Source: DATFYI01 sp035315125
Lineage (GTDB): Bacteria; Chloroflexota; Anaerolineae; Anaerolineales; Anaerolineaceae
NCBI GenBank assembly: GCA_035315125.1
Contig: DATFYI010000276.1
Span: 1 to 6,846, forward strand
DNA length: 6,846 nt
Direction: 5' to 3'
A program made the translations under genes and the position numbers. The notes beneath the pieces were generated by a model that ran no database searches, was not told where the DNA came from, and saw only the letters and a program-made list of their open reading frames with translations. Positions within the stretch are counted from its first letter, which is position 1; each line of letters opens with the position of its first letter. Positions 5,580 to 6,846 of the stretch are shown here, in pieces.

Positions 5580-6578
5580 ATGAACAAAAAAAACAGCCAA
5601 AATCAAGCTCAAGATCAAAACCAGTCGCAAGATGCGAACTCAAGCCGGTTTCGGTTTCGATTGCAGAAAATGCCCGATAATACCCATGTGAGTGGGATTG
5701 GCATTCTCATTTTCATCATTATCATTGCAATTGCGAATCTGGGCGCTCTATGGATGAATCATTATGTCTCTAACACCCTAATCGGTATCTACGTTGTCGT
5801 GTTGATGCTGGTAGGACTTTATGTGCTTTTTTCACTGAAGGTCGCCAGCCAATGGGAAAAAGCGGTGGTTCTACGCATGGGTAAGTTTCAGGGGTTACGA
5901 GGTCCGGGTTTCTTTTGGATCATACCCATTATCGAAACAACGCCGAATTGGATCGATCACCGCGTCATGGTGACACCGTTCAACGCTGAAAAGACCCTAA
6001 CCAAGGATACCGTGCCGGTGGATGTAGATGCGGTGCTGTTCTGGATGGTATGGGATGCTGAGAAAGCGGCTCTGGAAGTGCAAGACTATCGCGGCGCGAT
6101 TGCGTGGGCCTCGCAGACTGCTCTACGCGAAATCATTGGTCAAATGACGCTGGCCGATATCCTGACCGGGCGCAGCAAAATGGACGACGAACTGCAGCGC
6201 ATCATCGATGAACGTACTACCCCGTGGGGGATTTCAGTCCAAAGTGTCGAAATCAGGGACGTGATTATCCCGCCGGATTTGGAAGACGCCATGAGCCGGC
6301 AGGCGCAGGCCGAGCGGGAGCGCCAGGCCAGGGTAATCCTGGGTGAATCCGAAGAGCAAATTGCCCATAGTTTTTCAAAAGCGGCCGAGTCCTACTCCTC
6401 CAACCCAACCGCCCTGCACCTGCGGGCTATGAATATGCTGTTTGAAGGTCTCAAAGACAAAGGAGCGATCGTGATTGTGCCTTCCAGCGCAGTAGATACC
6501 ATGAATCTGGGTGGATTGAGCGGGATAACAGCCCTGGCGCAGAATATCGTGCCTGAACAAATGAAAAAAAGCGAATAG
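5580..6578 (+). CDS. Stomatin/slipin-like SPFH (band 7) membrane protein
   Basis: A 332-residue protein from ATG 5580 (338 from ATG 5562) to TAG 6576-6578. It opens with a Gln/Asn/Ser-rich tail (residues 3-22), then the basic stretch RFRFRLQK, two hydrophobic segments (about 38-57 and 66-86) joined by a short loop, and a cytoplasmic SPFH domain from about residue 90: EKAVVLRMGKFQGLRGPGFFWIIPIIE, RVMVTPF, KDTVPVDVDAVLFWMVWD, ALREIIGQMTLADILTGR, TTPWGISVQSVEIRDVIIP. A charged helix follows (about 230-265, DLEDAMSRQAQAERERQARVI), then a stomatin-type C-terminus with GAIVIVPSS. Charge distribution puts both ends in the cytoplasm. Slipins form membrane oligomers that organise lipid domains and control membrane proteases or channels. 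The usual NfeD-type partner is not visible. Co-transcription with a YtrA-type regulator points to inducible, stress-related expression, which is inference. Confidence 0.93.
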   Translation: MNKKNSQNQAQDQNQSQDANSSRFRFRLQKMPDNTHVSGIGILIFIIIIAIANLGALWMNHYVSNTLIGIYVVVLMLVGLYVLFSLKVASQWEKAVVLRMGKFQGLRGPGFFWIIPIIETTPNWIDHRVMVTPFNAEKTLTKDTVPVDVDAVLFWMVWDAEKAALEVQDYRGAIAWASQTALREIIGQMTLADILTGRSKMDDELQRIIDERTTPWGISVQSVEIRDVIIPPDLEDAMSRQAQAERERQARVILGESEEQIAHSFSKAAESYSSNPTALHLRAMNMLFEGLKDKGAIVIVPSSAVDTMNLGGLSGITALAQNIVPEQMKKSE

Positions 6579-6619
6579 AGATCGAGCATCAATAATATAG
6601 TGGTTTGTCATTTGTCTTA

Positions 6620-6652
6620 CTGGTGGTTTCTGCCCAGGCGCAGAACCACCAG
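6620..6652 (+). terminator. Strong hairpin after the SPFH gene, weak U-tract
   Basis: CTGGTGGTTTCTGC (6620-6633) pairs with GCAGAACCACCAG (6640-6652), 13 base pairs with one bulged T and a 6-base loop CCAGGC. The following bases, CCAATATTCTTTC, are not a proper T-run. It may be a partial terminator or attenuator that lowers expression of the next gene relative to the SPFH gene, or an mRNA-stabilising 3' stem. Confidence 0.55.
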
Positions 6653-6715
6653 CCAATATTCTTTCAACCATACAAAGTAAAAGTGCTTTATTAATACCCG
6701 GAAGGAAGCTAGATT

Positions 6716-6846
6716 ATGACACAATGGGGTACTTGGGTTCGTTATACGGGTTCGGATGCGATCTTATTGGCAATTGTCCTTTTTGTGATCGCCGGTTCCC
6801 TGGCGTATTTGGGGATACGCTTACGCCACCCGTTGGAAGCTAAAAG
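6716..6846 (+). CDS. Unrecognised membrane protein, N-terminal part (cut by window end)
   Basis: The frame opens at ATG 6716 and stays open to the window edge, giving 43 residues. AAGGA (6702-6706) lies 9 bases before the ATG and supports the start. The peptide begins MTQWGTWVRYTGSD, then a hydrophobic segment of about 20 residues (AILLAIVLFVIAGSLAYLGI, about 15-34), then the basic stretch RLRHPLEAK. This pattern fits a first transmembrane helix with its C-terminal side in the cytoplasm. I do not recognise the family from this piece. It is in the same direction as the SPFH gene, 137 bases downstream across a hairpin, and no clear promoter is seen in the gap, so it may be read from the GntR promoter by partial read-through. 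Confidence 0.68.
   Translation, partial: MTQWGTWVRYTGSDAILLAIVLFVIAGSLAYLGIRLRHPLEAK

Noticed and set aside
6375..6671. Leftward frames opposite the SPFH 3' end and the hairpin
   Set aside because: The sequence is explained by the SPFH C-terminus and the inverted repeat; the products resemble no protein.

Overview
The window looks like chromosomal DNA of a free-living bacterium of moderate GC content with AT-rich intergenic regions. The protein styles point loosely to Chloroflexota (Anaerolineae-like): a sulfite-oxidase-type C-terminus with the extended GAIPGR...KGAKW segment, a very long soluble PAS/GAF histidine kinase, and a short GntR regulator next to a stomatin-like protein. This assignment is inference from protein character; no rRNA or tRNA in the window anchors it. 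No mobile element, CRISPR array, phage gene or RNA gene was recognised.

Layout, left to right. (1) The 3' end of a rightward sulfite-oxidase-like molybdopterin oxidoreductase (1-252) runs convergently into (2) a large leftward gene (258-4298) for a 1346-residue soluble hybrid sensor kinase with about five PAS domains, two GAF domains and a HisKA/HATPase core. The two stop codons are only 5 bases apart, and a perfect 10-bp inverted repeat sits inside the last kinase codons. (3) A 340-base divergent intergenic region (4299-4638) holds a leftward promoter for the kinase, a 12-bp palindrome, and a rightward promoter whose -10 box lies in a GGTTATATA/TATATAACC inverted repeat. (4) A 105-residue ABM-type (antibiotic biosynthesis monooxygenase-like) protein follows (4639-4956) as a single-gene unit closed by a good intrinsic terminator. 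(5) A second rightward unit starts from a TTGACA/TACAAT promoter with a palindromic operator-like site at the expected transcription start. It encodes a YtrA-type GntR regulator (best start TTG at 5138) and, 7 bases downstream, a two-TM stomatin/slipin-like SPFH protein (5580-6578). (6) After a strong hairpin with a poor U-tract comes the start of an unrecognised membrane protein (6716 to the window edge).

How the genes may work together. The clearest functional unit is the GntR-SPFH pair: a small ligand-responsive repressor, probably self-regulated through the palindrome at 5085-5103, co-transcribed and probably translationally coupled with a membrane scaffold protein, possibly followed by another membrane protein. 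This suggests an envelope-stress or membrane-organisation module. The kinase has no response regulator in the window, so it is an orphan here and its output cannot be read from context. The ABM-like gene has its own promoter, apparent operator and terminator, so it is probably regulated independently of both neighbours.
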